From JANNRW01 sp031401815 (GTDB lineage Bacteria > Desulfobacterota > Desulfuromonadia > Geobacterales > DSM-12255), in assembly GCA_031401815.1 (NCBI GenBank), contig JANNRW010000465.1, positions 1 through 11,723 on the forward strand: 11,723 nucleotides of DNA. The letters run 5' to 3'. Of this stretch, positions 1 to 6,609 are shown piece after piece (positions within the stretch are counted from its first letter, which is position 1; each line of letters begins with the position of its first letter). Under the pieces are notes generated by a model, which saw nothing but the letters and a program-made list of their open reading frames with translations, ran no database searches and was not told where the DNA came from. Made by a program: the position numbers and the translations under genes.

Positions 1-274
1 GAAAGAGGCTCAGAAATATTTTGGCGACCGGGTTACATACAGCCATAATCAGTATGAGATTCTTTCCCGAGCTGATGCCCTGGTGATCATAACCGACTGG
101 AGCGAGTACCGGAATCCTGACTTTGACAGAATGCTGGCCGAACTGAACGATCCGCTTGTAATTGACGGGCGAAATCTCTACAAGCCGGACAGGTTGAAGC
201 TTGCAGGCTTCAAATATATGCCTCTGGGGAGAAGAGGGTTTGATAGCGACAGCTGTCGGGGAGTGGGGAGATGA
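1..274 (+). CDS. ugd: UDP-glucose 6-dehydrogenase, C-terminal fragment (5' end outside window)
   Basis: This is the last 90 codons of a gene whose start lies upstream; reading begins at base 2. The family oxidises UDP-glucose to UDP-glucuronate with two NAD+ in the cytoplasm. The fragment matches the C-terminal UDP-binding domain: an ADALVIITDW segment is followed by EYRNPDFDRM and then VIDGRNLYKP, the family's conserved end-domain pattern (acidic/aromatic W-x-E-[FY]-R and DGRN), and a final GFKYMPLGR. The last ten or so residues (FDSDSCRGVGR) form a short divergent tail. The stop overlaps the start of the next gene (ATGA at 271-274), and that gene uses its product. The only uncertainty is whether the full protein is a UDP-glucose dehydrogenase or a closely related UDP-sugar dehydrogenase; the decarboxylase partner favours UDP-glucose. 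Confidence 0.88.
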   Translation, partial: KEAQKYFGDRVTYSHNQYEILSRADALVIITDWSEYRNPDFDRMLAELNDPLVIDGRNLYKPDRLKLAGFKYMPLGRRGFDSDSCRGVGR

Positions 275-1200
275 GGGTACTGGTCACCGGCGGAGCCGGG
301 TTCATAGGTTCACATCTTTGCGAGCGTCTGATCGGCGAAGGTTATGAAGTTATCTGTCTGGATAACTTTTTTACAGGGAGCAAGAAAAATATTGAACATC
401 TGCTTGATAGCAGTTGTTTCGAATTGATTCGTCACGACATAACCGAGCCTGTTCTTCTGGAGGTTGACCGGATATTCAATCTTGCATGTCCTGCCTCGCC
501 GGTTCACTATCAGTTTAATCCTGTAAAGACTGTGAAGACCAGCGTCATGGGGGCGATCAACATGTTGGGACTTGCCAAGAGGGTCAGGGCGAGAATACTA
601 CAGGCATCGACTTCAGAGGTTTACGGTGATCCGCAAGTTCACCCGCAGACCGAGGATTACTGGGGGAATGTTAACCCTATAGGGATCAGAAGCTGCTATG
701 ATGAAGGGAAAAGGGTTGCTGAAACCCTGATGATGGATTATCACCGCCAAAACTCCGTTGATGTGGGTATAGTCCGTATTTTCAACACCTATGGCCCAAG
801 AATGGCGGAAAATGATGGCCGGGTTGTTTCCAATTTTATTGTGCAGGCGCTAAAAGGTGAAGATCTTACTGTTTATGGCGACGGCAGCCAGACCCGCTCT
901 TTCTGTTATGTTGACGATCTTGTAGACGGGATTGTAAGGATGATGAACTGCAGTGGTTTTACCGGGCCGGTAAATCTGGGGAATCCAGCCGAGACATCTA
1001 TCCTTGAATTTGCCCGCCAGATCATAGATCTTACCGGCAGCAGCTCGAAAATTGTCTTCAGGGCTCTTCCTGCCGACGATCCCAGGCAGCGGAAACCTGA
1101 TATCACACTGGCAGGTGAGCGGCTTGGCTGGAGACCGACTGTGCCGGTCGCAGAGGGGCTGGCAAAAACCATCGACTATTTTGCAGGTGTAATAAGATAG
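271..1200 (+). CDS. UDP-glucuronate decarboxylase (UDP-xylose synthase), extended SDR family
   Basis: A complete 309-residue protein that would decarboxylate UDP-glucuronate to UDP-xylose with bound NAD+ in the cytoplasm. The N-terminal Rossmann motif GGAGFIG is at residues 7-13, followed by LDNFFTGSKKN at 30-40, typical of UDP-xylose synthases. The catalytic set is visible as TSE at 114-116 and the SDR YxxxK pair Y143/K147 in SCYDEGKR. Further family marks are RIFNTYGPRM (169-178), VVSNFIVQAL (185-194) and YGDGSQTRSFCYVDDLVDG (202-220). The length is normal for a bacterial enzyme without a membrane anchor. GGGGAG at 258-263 lies 7 bases before the ATG, and the ATGA overlap with the dehydrogenase gene suggests coupled translation. 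The pair supplies UDP-xylose for a cell-surface glycan. A dTDP-glucose dehydratase is less likely, because the decarboxylase-specific FNLACPASPVHYQ segment (69-81) is present. Confidence 0.95.
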   Translation: MRVLVTGGAGFIGSHLCERLIGEGYEVICLDNFFTGSKKNIEHLLDSSCFELIRHDITEPVLLEVDRIFNLACPASPVHYQFNPVKTVKTSVMGAINMLGLAKRVRARILQASTSEVYGDPQVHPQTEDYWGNVNPIGIRSCYDEGKRVAETLMMDYHRQNSVDVGIVRIFNTYGPRMAENDGRVVSNFIVQALKGEDLTVYGDGSQTRSFCYVDDLVDGIVRMMNCSGFTGPVNLGNPAETSILEFARQIIDLTGSSSKIVFRALPADDPRQRKPDITLAGERLGWRPTVPVAEGLAKTIDYFAGVIR

Positions 1201-1238
1201 TTACCATCCGGAAACTCCGGATGGTAACTATCAGTTTT
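1196..1238 (+). terminator. Probable intrinsic terminator of the UDP-sugar genes
   Basis: Bases 1196-1212 and 1216-1232 are perfect reverse complements of 17 bp separated by a 3-base loop (AAC). The left arm includes the TAG stop of the decarboxylase gene at 1198-1200. Only four T residues (1235-1238) follow within a few bases, so the U tract is short and termination may be incomplete. The position right at the gene end supports a terminator. Being a near-perfect palindrome, it could also act on the opposite strand or protect the mRNA 3' end. Confidence 0.7.
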
Positions 1239-1245
1239 CGATTTG

Positions 1246-1383
1246 GAAAGCGGGGATTTTTCGTTCTGGCAAGGGAATCGAGGTGTTGCGCGGAGGCGTA
1301 CTACTGTACGCCGCACAAGCAAGGCCGAAGATTGACGCCGCCAGGGCGGAAAAGCACCCTTTCCGGACGAAAATAAGGTAGCA
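1246..1383 (+). repeat. Structured intergenic element, likely dispersed REP-like repeat
   Basis: This stretch lies between the terminator and ftsB, holds no convincing gene and is dense in inverted repeats. A central perfect hairpin pairs 1295-1301 with 1306-1312 (7 bp, 4-base loop). An outer 14-bp stem pairs 1257-1270 with 1340-1353, with three T-G contacts that pair only as G-U in RNA read from the + strand. The left arm can instead pair with 1363-1373, and 1347-1352 can form its own hairpin with 1360-1365. The arrangement resembles intergenic repeats that I associate with Geobacter-type genomes, but copy number cannot be tested from one window. It might alternatively be a leader structure for ftsB. 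Confidence 0.5.
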
Positions 1384-1401
1384 GAGCTTTGGAGAAGAGT
1401 G

Positions 1402-1704
1402 ATGCATAGACGGATGTACCTGATACCGGCAGTAGTTGCTCTCTTCATCCTTTACTTTACCGTATTCGGTGAGCGGGGGTTGCTGAGAATCTATCATCTG
1501 AGCAAGGAGAAGCAGGAGGTGCAACGTCGGCTCGATTCTATTAAAAACGAGAACTTGAAACTGGTAAAAGAGGTGGATGCCCTGAAAAATGATCGTCGCT
1601 ACCTTGAGAGTATTGCCCGGCGCGATTTCGGCATGGTCAGAAAAAACGAGGTGATCTATCAGTTTTCCCAGCAGCAGAAACCGGAACAGATGAGCAAGGA
1701 GTGA
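1402..1704 (+). CDS. ftsB: FtsB/DivIC-like septum formation initiator
   Basis: A 100-residue bitopic membrane protein of the FtsB/DivIC family, which joins FtsL and FtsQ in the divisome and helps activate septal peptidoglycan synthesis. After a short basic cytoplasmic end (MHRRM), residues 6-23 form one hydrophobic helix. Residues 28-65 form a charged heptad-type coiled coil (RLDSIKNENLKLVKEVDAL). The family signature follows at 69-88: ESIARRDFGMVRKNEVIYQF, equivalent to the usual IARxxxGMVKPGExVY block. Length is normal for the family. The frame also opens with GTG at 1399, but GGAG at 1391-1394 lies 7 bases from the ATG at 1402, so I chose the ATG. It heads the packed cluster leading to argS, with the structured repeat directly upstream. 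Confidence 0.9.
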   Translation: MHRRMYLIPAVVALFILYFTVFGERGLLRIYHLSKEKQEVQRRLDSIKNENLKLVKEVDALKNDRRYLESIARRDFGMVRKNEVIYQFSQQQKPEQMSKE

Positions 1705-1712
1705 GAGATACC

Positions 1713-1883
1713 ATGAACAGAGTGCAAAATTGCCTGATATGCGCCTGGCGAGAAAACTGTGCCAAGCGCTTTTCAGTTTCTGATAGCGGGGCACGCTGTC
1801 CTGATTATTCGCGTGATGTTACCATCAGAGAGCAAGCTGAAGAGCCTTCCGGAGAGATAACCTCCAGGGAGAACAAACAGTGA
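1713..1883 (+). CDS. Small four-cysteine protein of unknown function
   Basis: A 56-residue protein, not assigned to a named family. Its N-terminal half carries four cysteines at 7, 10, 16 and 29 (spacing C-x2-C-x5-C-x12-C) in the context NCLICAWRENC and ARCPDYSRD. This pattern suggests a small zinc or Fe-S binding module. The C-terminal half is polar and acidic. There is no signal peptide or membrane segment, so it should be cytoplasmic. AAGGAG at 1696-1701 lies 11 bases before the ATG at 1713, a longish spacing; a GTG at 1701 in the same frame has no ribosome site of its own. The start is therefore likely but not certain. Its stop overlaps the argS start by four bases (GTGA, 1880-1883), so its translation probably feeds into argS. 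Coding status rests on the Cys pattern, the tight packing and the overlap. Confidence 0.72.
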   Translation: MNRVQNCLICAWRENCAKRFSVSDSGARCPDYSRDVTIREQAEEPSGEITSRENKQ

Positions 1884-3568
1884 CTGTCAGGGAGAAATTA
1901 CGCCAGCTGTTGAAAAACGCTCTTGATGAGTGTCGCGCAGATGGACTTCTTGTTTCAGAGGGTCTGTTCCCTTTCATTATTGAGACCCCGGCAGACCCCC
2001 AGCATGGTGATTTTGCCACCAATGCCGCTATGCAGCTTGCCAAAGCCGAACGCAAGGCGCCACGCGCTGTTGCTGCAACTCTTGTTGAACAGCTTGGGAA
2101 GCGGACAGATTTTTTCGCAAAAATTGACATTGCCGGCCCGGGGTTCATTAACTTTTATCTGAAACCTGCAATCTGGCAGCAGACCCTTCCGGAAATCCTT
2201 TCGCAAGGGGCTGCCTTCGGCTCTTCCACTACAGGCAAAGGGGGGAGAGTGCAGGTTGAATTTGTTAGCGCCAACCCGACAGGGCCGCTTCATATAGGCC
2301 ATGGCAGGGGGGCTGCAATCGGGGATACTCTCTGTCGCCTGCTGCATGCAACCGGCTGGGAGGTTATACGCGAATTCTATTACAACGATGCAGGGCAGCA
2401 GATTGCAAACCTTGCGCTTTCTGTGCAGGCTCGCTGCAAGGGGGTTGAACCGGATAATCCGGCCTGGCCTGCAGATGGTTATCAGGGTGAGTATATAAGG
2501 GAGCTGGCAAGGGCTTATCTTGCTGGTGATTCAGTCACGCAGGGCGACTCTGCTGTAGTGGCTGCTGCCGACCCTGACAACCTGGAAGAGATTCGCCGCT
2601 TTTCTGTTGCAGCACTTCGCCGGGAACAGGATCAGGATCTTCTGGCCTTTGATGTCTCTTTTGACAACTATTTTCTTGAATCGAGCCTTTATAGCGATGG
2701 TCTGGTTGACAAGACCGTAGAGCGTCTGGTGGCTAGTGGGCACACTTTTGAACAGGATGGTGCCTTATGGCTCAGAACTACCGATTTTGGCGATGACAAG
2801 GACAGGGTCATGCGCAAGTCGGATGGGAGTTATACCTATTTTGTCCCTGATGTCGCCTACCATCTCAACAAGTGGGAGCGTGGTTTTGTAAGGGTGATAA
2901 ATGAGCAGGGGGCTGATCACCACAGTACAATAATCAGGGTCAGGGCCGGGTTGCAGGCTCTTGACACTGGTGTGCCGAAAGGGTGGCCGGAGTACTGTCT
3001 CCATCAGATGGTTACTGTCTTGCGGGGGGGGGAGGAGGTCAAGATCTCCAAGCGGGCAGGGAGTTACGTAACACTGCGCGAGCTTGTAGACGAGGTCGGG
3101 CGTGATGCAACCAGATACTTTTTCCTGATGCGCAAGCCTGATTCCCAGCTTGTGTTTGATATTGACCTGGCCAAGCAGCAGTCAACAGATAACCCGGTCT
3201 ACTATGTTCAATATGCCCATGCCAGAATCTGCCGGATCATGGAGTCTGCGATTGAAACAGGTATTGATCCTTCTGCCGGGGATGTTCCCCTCGAACTCCT
3301 GATCACAAAGGAAGAGCTTGATATAGCCAAAAAACTCTCCTTTTTTCCGGAAACAGTCGAAGCTGCTGCCGCCAATTTCGAACCTCACCGTTTGACAGCA
3401 TATCTTCATGACCTTGCAAGCCTGCTTCACAGCTTATATAACAGGCACAGGGTTCTCGGCGAAGATCCTGCCCTGACCGTTGCCAGACTTTACCTGCTTG
3501 GCGCAGTCAGGCTGACTGTCAGGAACGGACTTGCTATTTTGGGAGTATCTGCGCCGGAGAAGATGTAG
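1880..3568 (+). CDS. argS: Arginyl-tRNA synthetase
   Basis: A complete 562-residue class I aminoacyl-tRNA synthetase that charges tRNA-Arg with arginine using ATP in the cytoplasm. The N-terminal additional domain (about 1-95) contains GDFATNAAMQLAK and GPGFINFYL. The catalytic HIGH motif is at 138-141 within ANPTGPLHIGHGRG. GADHHSTI at 344-351 matches the conserved ArgRS loop. The second signature reads KISKRAG at 388-394; an altered KMSKS motif of this kind is usual in bacterial ArgRS. The C-terminal DALR-type anticodon-binding domain starts near NPVYYVQYAHARI (438-450). The start is GTG at 1880, with AGGGAG at 1866-1871 eight bases before it. It overlaps the upstream Cys-rich gene by four bases and is followed after 3 bases by the next gene. 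A run of nine G (3024-3032) just before the KISKR codons is the only oddity. Confidence 0.97.
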   Translation: MTVREKLRQLLKNALDECRADGLLVSEGLFPFIIETPADPQHGDFATNAAMQLAKAERKAPRAVAATLVEQLGKRTDFFAKIDIAGPGFINFYLKPAIWQQTLPEILSQGAAFGSSTTGKGGRVQVEFVSANPTGPLHIGHGRGAAIGDTLCRLLHATGWEVIREFYYNDAGQQIANLALSVQARCKGVEPDNPAWPADGYQGEYIRELARAYLAGDSVTQGDSAVVAAADPDNLEEIRRFSVAALRREQDQDLLAFDVSFDNYFLESSLYSDGLVDKTVERLVASGHTFEQDGALWLRTTDFGDDKDRVMRKSDGSYTYFVPDVAYHLNKWERGFVRVINEQGADHHSTIIRVRAGLQALDTGVPKGWPEYCLHQMVTVLRGGEEVKISKRAGSYVTLRELVDEVGRDATRYFFLMRKPDSQLVFDIDLAKQQSTDNPVYYVQYAHARICRIMESAIETGIDPSAGDVPLELLITKEELDIAKKLSFFPETVEAAAANFEPHRLTAYLHDLASLLHSLYNRHRVLGEDPALTVARLYLLGAVRLTVRNGLAILGVSAPEKM

Positions 3569-3571
3569 ACC

Positions 3572-4006
3572 ATGATGCGAGACTATAGCGAACGTCGTCA
3601 GGATCGTAAAAAAGAGCCGAAGAAAAGCCCTGCGGTCTGGCCTTACGTCGTGCTGATTCTGCTGATAGTCATCCTTGCTTTTGCAGCAGGGGTCGGCTCT
3701 GGCTGGTATCTCTTCCGCCCAGGGGGGAGACTTGCCAAAGCTCCTGTTGCAGCACCTGTTGCAGCTCAAAAAAACCCGGTAAATCAGCCTCTGCCAAATG
3801 AGCCTTTACAGACTGATCCTTCAGCGACCACGCTTAATCAGCCAGTCAAACCTTCCACTCCACTACAGGAAAAGGGGTCAGCAGCACCCCCGCTCACCTT
3901 TTACAACAATCTGCAAAAAGGGGGGAGCAAAGAGTTAATGGGTACCGGAATCAATAATGTCAAGGAGGGGGAGAAAACCTTGCCGAAACCGGCATCTCCC
4001 CCCTAA
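3572..4006 (+). CDS. Single-pass membrane protein, SPOR-family-like but lacking the SPOR domain
   Basis: A 144-residue protein. A very basic cytoplasmic head (MMRDYSERRQDRKKEPKK) precedes one transmembrane helix at about 22-48 (WPYVVLILLIVILAFAAGVG then GWYLF). A Pro/Ala/Gln-rich periplasmic linker follows, with a 12-base tandem repeat coding AP-VA-AP-VA. The segment LTFYNNLQKGG...MGTGIN (about 109-127) resembles the pre-SPOR linker of Geobacter-type SPOR proteins next to argS, which bind denuded septal glycan. Those continue into a C-terminal SPOR domain of about 70 residues; here the frame stops after PKPASPP. Only 21 bases separate this stop from the next gene, so a simple frameshift cannot hide the missing domain. 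It is either a naturally short relative or a deletion product. The start is the first of two adjacent ATGs; GGAGA at 3556-3560 is 11 bases upstream. Confidence 0.75.
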   Translation: MMRDYSERRQDRKKEPKKSPAVWPYVVLILLIVILAFAAGVGSGWYLFRPGGRLAKAPVAAPVAAQKNPVNQPLPNEPLQTDPSATTLNQPVKPSTPLQEKGSAAPPLTFYNNLQKGGSKELMGTGINNVKEGEKTLPKPASPP

Positions 4007-4027
4007 GAGCGGAGCGATAATTCTAAA

Positions 4028-4708
4028 ATGGAAAACTTTTTTCTGAAACTCTCTATAATGCTTGTGCCGGGACTTATGGCGATAACCTGTCACGAAGTCT
4101 CGCATGGCTTTATCGCTTATCTTCGAGGGGACAATACTGCCCGTTATCTCGGTCGTCTGACCCTGAATCCCCTGAAGCATATTGATATAATCGGCACACT
4201 GATGGTCGTCATAATCGGGATAGGCTGGGCAAAGCCGGTTCCGGTAAATTTCAACAATCTGCGCAATCCCAGGCAAGACATGATCTGGGTCGCTGCTGCC
4301 GGCCCGATAACCAATATGCTGCTTGCAGCTGTTTCAGCATTTCTTCTCAGGATGCTCGTTGCTTTTGCTGCTCCGGTTCCGGACAGTTCATGGATGCAGC
4401 TCTTCATTGATCCTGTAGTGCTGATGCTCGCATTCTCCGTCTATATCAATCTGCTGCTTGCCATCTTCAACCTTATACCGATACCGCCACTTGATGGTGG
4501 CAGAGTCCTGACCGGGCTCCTCCCCCCTCGCCAGGCAATGGCACTTGCCCGGATTGAGCCGTACGGCATGATCATCATCATTGTCCTGGTCTTTTTTACT
4601 GATGTATTCAAATATCTGCTCTCACCCCTGCTGAATGTCGGGATACATCTGTTTGCCGGACCAGAGAGCAAAATGGTCTATACAGTCACCCAATATCTGA
4701 TGAGATAA
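4028..4708 (+). CDS. Site-2 protease family (M50) intramembrane metalloprotease
   Basis: A 226-residue polytopic inner-membrane protein of the compact, PDZ-less bacterial site-2 protease group. The zinc-binding HExxH motif is HEVSH at residues 22-26 in the first hydrophobic helix. The second zinc ligand motif is LIPIPPLDGGRV at 149-160, with the Asp at 156. Between them lie the usual KPVPVN (69-74) and a GPITNM stretch (92-97) ahead of another helix. Further hydrophobic helices are at about 57-68, 98-115, 127-150 and 174-190. Such proteins cleave substrates within the membrane; the substrate here is unknown. This family is often found next to trpS and scpA, as here, but the functional reason is not established. 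Spacing to trpS is 12 bases. GGAG at 4011-4014 is 13 bases from the ATG, so the ribosome site is weak and coupling to the upstream gene is possible. Confidence 0.92.
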   Translation: MENFFLKLSIMLVPGLMAITCHEVSHGFIAYLRGDNTARYLGRLTLNPLKHIDIIGTLMVVIIGIGWAKPVPVNFNNLRNPRQDMIWVAAAGPITNMLLAAVSAFLLRMLVAFAAPVPDSSWMQLFIDPVVLMLAFSVYINLLLAIFNLIPIPPLDGGRVLTGLLPPRQAMALARIEPYGMIIIIVLVFFTDVFKYLLSPLLNVGIHLFAGPESKMVYTVTQYLMR

Positions 4709-4720
4709 GGAGTTACAAGG

Positions 4721-5704
4721 ATGAAGAAGAGACGTATTGTCAGCGGCATGAGGCCGACAGGCAAGCTGCATATCGGCCATTATCATGGAGTTCTGGCCAA
4801 CTGGCTGGAGCTGCAAAGGGATTATGAATGTTTTTTCTTTGCTGCTGACTGGCACTCCCTGACAACCGAATATGCGAGCACCGAAGGTATCCGCGAAAGT
4901 ATTCATGACATGGTTCTCGACTGGGTTGCTTTTGGTATTGACCCTGAAAAGAGCACCATCTTCTGTCAGAGTGCTGTTCATCAACATGCTGAACTGAATC
5001 TCATACTCGGTATGATTACCCCTGTATCCTGGCTTGAGCGCAACCCTACCTACAAGGAGATGCAGGAGAATCTTGCTGCAAAAGACCTCTCTACATTCGG
5101 GTTTCTGGGCTACCCGGTATTGATGGCTGCCGATATCATACTGTACCGGGCGACACAGGTTCCGGTCGGACATGATCAGCTCCCCCATCTTGAGATTACC
5201 CGCGAAATTGCCCGCCGGTTCAATTATCTTTACGGCGAGGTTTTCCCGGAGCCAGAGGCGCTTCTGACCGAATCTCCGAAAGTCCTCGGGACTGATGGCC
5301 GCAAGATGAGCAAATCGTATGGCAATGCCATTTTCCTGTCCGAAAGTGCAGACGAAACCAGAAAAAAAGTGATGTCCATGGTGACAGATACACTGCGCCC
5401 GAGAAGAAATGATCCGGGTGAACCTGACCGTTGTGTGGCGTTTTCACTTAATAATGTCTATCTGTCGCCGGAGAGAAAAAAAGAGATCATTGCCTCTTGC
5501 CGCAGCGCGCAGATCGGTTGTGTTGATTGCAAGAAACTGCAGGCAGAGGCTCTTGTTGAAGCACTTGCACCTTTCAGGGCTCGCCGTGACGAACTGACAG
5601 CAAATCCTTCAATGGTAAATGACATACTTGCCGACGGAAGCCGAAAAGCTGCGGAAAAAGCAGCCCAGACAATGCTTTTAGTTCGTGAAGCATTGAAAGT
5701 CTGA
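4721..5704 (+). CDS. trpS: Tryptophanyl-tRNA synthetase
   Basis: A complete 327-residue class I synthetase that charges tRNA-Trp in the cytoplasm. SGMRPTGKLHIGHYHG holds the HIGH motif at 17-20, and KVLGTDGRKMSKSYGN holds a canonical KMSKS at 195-199. Other family marks are LERNPTYKEM (105-114), GYPVLMAADI (130-139), VPVGHDQLPHLEITR (147-161) near the tryptophan and ATP pocket, and the conserved IGCVDCKK block (265-272). Length matches bacterial TrpRS. AAGGAG at 4707-4712 lies 8 bases before the ATG, the clearest ribosome site in this cluster. The stop TGA shares its last base with the scpA start (TGATG, 5702-5706), so the two are likely translated together. I see no trp-codon leader or T-box upstream. 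Confidence 0.97.
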   Translation: MKKRRIVSGMRPTGKLHIGHYHGVLANWLELQRDYECFFFAADWHSLTTEYASTEGIRESIHDMVLDWVAFGIDPEKSTIFCQSAVHQHAELNLILGMITPVSWLERNPTYKEMQENLAAKDLSTFGFLGYPVLMAADIILYRATQVPVGHDQLPHLEITREIARRFNYLYGEVFPEPEALLTESPKVLGTDGRKMSKSYGNAIFLSESADETRKKVMSMVTDTLRPRRNDPGEPDRCVAFSLNNVYLSPERKKEIIASCRSAQIGCVDCKKLQAEALVEALAPFRARRDELTANPSMVNDILADGSRKAAEKAAQTMLLVREALKV

Positions 5705-6501
5705 TGAATTCAGTTCAAAACTCCCTTTTTGAAGATGATTCCGCCATGGCCTGCCTGGTAAGGACAGAAGCGTTTGAAGGGCCGCTCGATCTGCTTTTGC
5801 ATCTGATCAAAAAGAACGAAGTGGATATCTACAATATCCCGATTGCCGAGATAACCCGCCAGTATATTGAATATCTTGACCTCATGCGGGAGCTTAATCT
5901 GGATATTGCCGGCGAATTTCTGGTCATGGCTTCAACCCTTATTCAGGTTAAGTCCCAGATGTTGTTGCCGCATCATCTGGACAGTGAAGCACTTGTTGAG
6001 GATGGAGAAGATCCACGTGCCGAGCTGGTTCGCAGGCTTCTTGATTATGAAAGATATCGTGAAGCCTCTGTTGGTCTGGTTTCGCGCCAACTGCTCGAAA
6101 GGGATGTTTTTGCCAGAAAATTTCCGGCACTGGAGCTGACAGATCTGGAGCCGGAAGACGCGCCTCTGGAGATTGAGCTCTTTGAACTTGTGGATGCCTT
6201 TCGGCGGGTTCTCTCCAGAGCACCAAAGGAGAGCTTTCATGAGATCGGTTCGGAAAACATAAGTATAAGCGACAGGATTTCTGATCTGCTTGAATTCATG
6301 CAGGGGAGGGAGTTGGTTGCTTTTGAAGACCTTTTTCTGGGCAATCTGACCAGAGAGTTTATCGTTGCTACTTTCCTTGCTATTCTTGAACTTTGCAGGC
6401 TCAGACTTATCAGACTTTCACAGTCAGAGAGCTACGGAGTTATCTGGGTAAGAAATGCAGTGTTGCCGACTTCTGAAGATGTTGCAACAGAGGAACTTTG
6501 A
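5704..6501 (+). CDS. scpA: Segregation and condensation protein A (kleisin)
   Basis: A 265-residue kleisin subunit of the bacterial Smc-ScpA-ScpB condensin, which organises and helps segregate the chromosome. The N-terminal signature EAFEGPLDLLLHLIKKNEVDI is at 22-42, followed by IPIAEITRQYIEYLD (45-59) and the LDIAGEFLVMASTLIQVKSQMLLP helix (66-89), which would contact the Smc neck. The middle is acidic. The C-terminal winged-helix region (about 190-250, FEDLFLG...VATFLAILELCRLRLI) would bind the Smc head. The first ATG overlaps the trpS stop as TGATG; a second ATG at 5746 would give a start nearer the usual family N-terminus, so the exact start is open. The expected partner gene scpB does not follow; the next DNA is intergenic and then accessory. 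Confidence 0.95.
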   Translation: MNSVQNSLFEDDSAMACLVRTEAFEGPLDLLLHLIKKNEVDIYNIPIAEITRQYIEYLDLMRELNLDIAGEFLVMASTLIQVKSQMLLPHHLDSEALVEDGEDPRAELVRRLLDYERYREASVGLVSRQLLERDVFARKFPALELTDLEPEDAPLEIELFELVDAFRRVLSRAPKESFHEIGSENISISDRISDLLEFMQGRELVAFEDLFLGNLTREFIVATFLAILELCRLRLIRLSQSESYGVIWVRNAVLPTSEDVATEEL

Positions 6502-6609
6502 CTGATGCGCTTCGACTTCGCTCAGTGGACGACTGTTCTTTGATCGGAGTCATAGGGAATACGCCTTAATCCAACAAATCATTATATGCTTCCAGTCAAG
6601 GAGTATCCC
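6502..6609. other. Junction between housekeeping cluster and accessory region
   Basis: These 108 bases hold no gene. Near the scpA end, 6511-6525 reads TTCGACTTCGCTCAG, a short sequence that I recall as part of intergenic repeats in many unrelated bacterial genomes. I see no strong terminator hairpin after scpA and no convincing sigma-70 promoter pair; an A/T-rich ATTATATG at 6581-6588 is the nearest thing to a -10 box. The region probably marks where accessory DNA joined the conserved cluster. Confidence 0.4.
6598..6603 (+). promoter_or_regulatory. Ribosome binding site that fixes the start of the small secreted protein
   Basis: AAGGAG lies six bases before the ATG at 6610. The open frame extends upstream to an ATG at 6586, but that one has no ribosome site and would put eight extra residues before a textbook signal peptide, so 6610 is preferred. 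Confidence 0.75.

Noticed and set aside
1231..1794. 187-residue open frame on the - strand
   Set aside because: It covers the structured intergenic element, ftsB and part of the four-Cys gene in reverse, and shows no recognisable domain.
4622..5188. 188-residue open frame on the - strand
   Set aside because: It is antisense to the site-2 protease gene end and trpS, both of which have strong family motifs on the + strand.
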